7,313 bases of DNA, from assembly GCA_934403665.1 (NCBI GenBank), contig CAKRUL010000065.1, positions 1 to 7,313 of the forward strand. The letters are read 5' to 3'. Below the pieces are notes generated by a model. It did not search any database. It was not told the origin of the DNA and saw only the letters and a program-made list of their open reading frames with translations. The DNA comes from an uncultured Clostridia bacterium. Lineage in GTDB: Bacteria > Bacillota_A > Clostridia > UMGS1840 > HGM11507. Both the position numbers and the translations under genes were made by a program. This document shows, piece by piece, positions 6,591 to 7,313 of the stretch. Within the stretch, counting starts at the first letter, position 1. Each line of letters opens with the position of its first letter.

Positions 6591-6663
6591 AAGAGCCAGA
6601 CGCATAGACGCAGAGCCGATAACCCGCAAGCCTTTTTGGGCGCGGATTATCGGCTTTTGTTTT
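6591..6663. repeat. Direct repeat copy B: remnant of KTR gene tail plus terminator
   Basis: Copy B begins three bases after the ATPase stop. It carries the KTR tail codons GAG CCA GAC GCA TAG and onward, with no KTR gene attached, then a full terminator. Thirty-five bases are identical to copy A (2340-2374). The inner stem differs by a paired change: the A-T pair inside CCACA/TGTGG of copy A is a G-C pair in CCGC/GCGG here. It marks the right boundary of the transporter segment. Confidence 0.9.
6612..6663 (+). terminator. Intrinsic terminator after the ABC operon
   Basis: AGAGCCGATAA (6612-6622) pairs with TTATCGGCTTT (6647-6657) with one G-T wobble. After a C/A mismatch, CCGC (6624-6627) pairs with GCGG (6642-6645). 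A short GCC/GGC helix can form around a T-rich loop. The downstream strand is rich in T (TTTTGTTTTT). It ends the transporter operon before the leader of the sigma-like gene. Confidence 0.85.
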
Positions 6664-6725
6664 TATGGTGGCAATCAATAAAGAGCCGCCGTTAAAAAGA
6701 TATACGACGACTTTATGAAAAACGC

Positions 6726-6756
6726 GGCGGTATCAAGGAGGTATCGCCGTGTTACT
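6726..6756 (+). promoter_or_regulatory. Hairpin presenting a ribosome binding site in its loop
   Basis: CGGCGGTA (6725-6732) can pair with TATCGCCG (6742-6749) through eight pairs, one a G-T wobble. The nine-base loop between them contains the AAGGAGG (6735-6741) that serves the GTG at 6749. The GTG itself touches the foot of the stem, so folding could limit translation of the small ORF. The fold is read by eye and is unproven. Confidence 0.4.
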
Positions 6757-6856
6757 TTTCTTACGACATAATTCGACTATCTTTTACATACGAAAAAAAG
6801 CCTTTATCCGCCAGCGGGATATTTTGTCTATGAGTATGAACTGTCAGTACATCTAA
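6749..6856 (+). CDS. Possible 35-residue small protein or leader peptide
   Basis: GTG 6749 follows AAGGAGG (6735-6741) at seven bases, the best ribosome binding site in this leader. The frame gives 35 residues beginning MLLFLRHNSTIFYIRKKAF and ending at TAA 6854-6856. The peptide is basic with a hydrophobic start; I recognise no family. It lies in the place of the small orf10 between orf9 and orf7 in Tn916 and could be a leader peptide whose translation affects the terminator beginning 20 bases later. The other two plus-strand frames are also open over part of this stretch, so coding potential is uncertain. Confidence 0.4.
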   Translation: MLLFLRHNSTIFYIRKKAFIRQRDILSMSMNCQYI

Positions 6857-6876
6857 ATATTGCTCACAATTCCTTT

Positions 6877-6914
6877 GCGCTCGTCCGCGTCTTGCGGGCG
6901 GGCGCATTTTGTTT
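6877..6914 (+). terminator. Strong GC-rich hairpin terminator or attenuator
   Basis: GCGCTCGTCCGC (6877-6888) pairs along all 12 bases with GCGGGCGGGCGC (6894-6905), using two G-T wobbles, around a five-base loop. ATTTTGTTT follows. It stands between the small ORF and the sigma-like gene with no obvious promoter after it, so it would either insulate the sigma-like gene from cargo transcription or act as an attenuator. Confidence 0.8.
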
Positions 6915-7039
6915 ATTTCAATTTATTTTTGAAAGGAGCAACAAAGAGCCATCTCCCGAACGGGTACGGAGCGAAAGGGGCAGAGAGGACAAGCCTTTAA
7001 CTCCCGTCCTCTACTCCACGCGGGAAGGAGGTGAACTCT

Positions 7040-7313
7040 ATGGAGCTATCTTCTTCCGACAAGGAAAGAATACAACATCAGTATGACGCATTGGCAAAGA
7101 AAACGTTGGTAGGCGAAGCGAAAAGCTACCGCCGCACCCTTGCGAAACGCGCAGCCCGCGAAGTAACTTTTTCGGATTTGAGCGAAAGCGAACTCGCGCA
7201 GCTTTTCACGACGGACGAATACGAAAGCGATTATTACCGTTTTCAAGTGTCCGGCTTTGATGTACTCGTCAAAAATGAACTGCTTGCCGAAGCCCTTAAC
7301 GCTTTGCCCGAAA
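7040..7313 (+). CDS. Sigma-70-like small protein of Tn916/Tn1549-type elements (3' part missing)
   Basis: ATG 7040 follows AAGGAGGTGA (7025-7034) at five bases. Ninety-one residues are visible with no stop before the window edge. They begin MELSSSDKERIQHQYDALAK and continue with an acidic, charged segment (EVTFSDLSESELAQLFTTDEY, about 40-60) and FDVLVKNELLAEALNALPE (about 73-91). This layout is typical of the small sigma-70-family regulators of clostridial conjugative elements (compare ORF7 of Tn916), where a region 4-like helix-turn-helix follows the LPE segment; that half lies outside the window. It probably activates transfer or excision genes further right. Its codons are noticeably richer in GC than those of the transporter cargo. 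Confidence 0.85.
   Translation, partial: MELSSSDKERIQHQYDALAKKTLVGEAKSYRRTLAKRAAREVTFSDLSESELAQLFTTDEYESDYYRFQVSGFDVLVKNELLAEALNALPE

Larger units (their letters stand above)
6661..7039 (+). promoter_or_regulatory. Long leader region upstream of the sigma-like gene
   Basis: About 380 bases separate the ABC terminator from the sigma-like gene. They hold one possible small ORF (6749-6856), a hairpin around its ribosome binding site, a strong GC-rich terminator (6877-6914), and a further hairpin AGAGGAC (6984-6990)/GTCCTCT (7006-7012) just before the sigma-like gene. I found no convincing -35/-10 pair. The arrangement resembles an attenuated leader, similar in position to the orf9-orf7 interval of Tn916, but its regulation is inferred. 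Confidence 0.45.

Noticed and set aside
6665..6771. Two tiny overlapping ORFs (17 and 18 residues) joined by ATGA
   Set aside because: Neither ATG has a ribosome binding site, and the arrangement is likely by chance around the leader hairpins.
6892..7086. Plus-strand frame of about 64 residues ahead of and into the sigma-like gene
   Set aside because: It runs through the terminator hairpin and the ribosome binding site of the sigma-like gene in another frame, begins at a TTG in the terminator loop without a ribosome binding site, and has low-complexity charged content.
1..7313. CRISPR array, tRNA or rRNA genes, insertion sequence ends
   Set aside because: No spaced short repeats, cloverleaf or transposase-like frames were seen; the only notable repeat is the KTR-tail pair.

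Overview
The window reads as part of a low-GC Firmicutes (Clostridia-type) integrative conjugative element of the Tn916/Tn1549 kind carrying an accessory regulation-and-transport module. The evidence is strong AGGAGG-type ribosome binding sites, a partial leftward XRE-type regulator at the left edge, a 60-residue cysteine-rich KTR protein, and at the right edge the start of the small sigma-70-like protein typical of these elements. No computation was run; family assignments rest on motifs read by eye.

Layout: (1) 1-164, minus strand: start of an XRE-type helix-turn-helix regulator. (2) 165-386: divergent control region with a good sigma-A promoter embedded in a 50-bp nested dyad that looks like paired BlaI operators. 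(3) 387-2356, plus strand: BlaI/MecI-type repressor, then an M56 membrane metalloprotease (BlaR1-like) whose outer domain is a LytM/M23 fold instead of a penicillin-binding domain, then the KTR protein, then an intrinsic terminator. (4) 2445-6588, plus strand: a tightly overlapping operon of a lipoprotein, three six-helix ABC-2-type permeases and a BcrA/LanF-like ABC ATPase. (5) 6591-6660: a second copy of the KTR 3' tail and terminator. (6) 6661-7039: a leader region with a possible 35-residue ORF, a strong GC-rich hairpin terminator and further hairpins. (7) 7040-7313: 5' part of the sigma-like gene.

Likely working: the M56/M23 protein senses a cell-wall or peptide signal outside the cell, its HEYLH protease inactivates the BlaI repressor, and the promoter at 315-343 is released. 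The ABC transporter and lipoprotein would then act at the membrane, most plausibly against a bacitracin- or lantibiotic-like peptide. The ATPase has Glu in place of the Q-loop Gln, as in LanF-type immunity transporters. Whether the repressor controls the transporter by read-through of the 2361-2413 terminator is not shown by the sequence.

Most interesting points: the outer M23 domain has lost its expected zinc ligands and is probably a binding domain; the transporter operon is bracketed by direct repeats of the KTR tail plus terminator, as if it were a cassette; both repeat copies share an amber codon that appears to shorten the ancestral KTR protein; and the cargo lies between the XRE regulator and the sigma-like gene that usually sit close together in Tn916-like elements.
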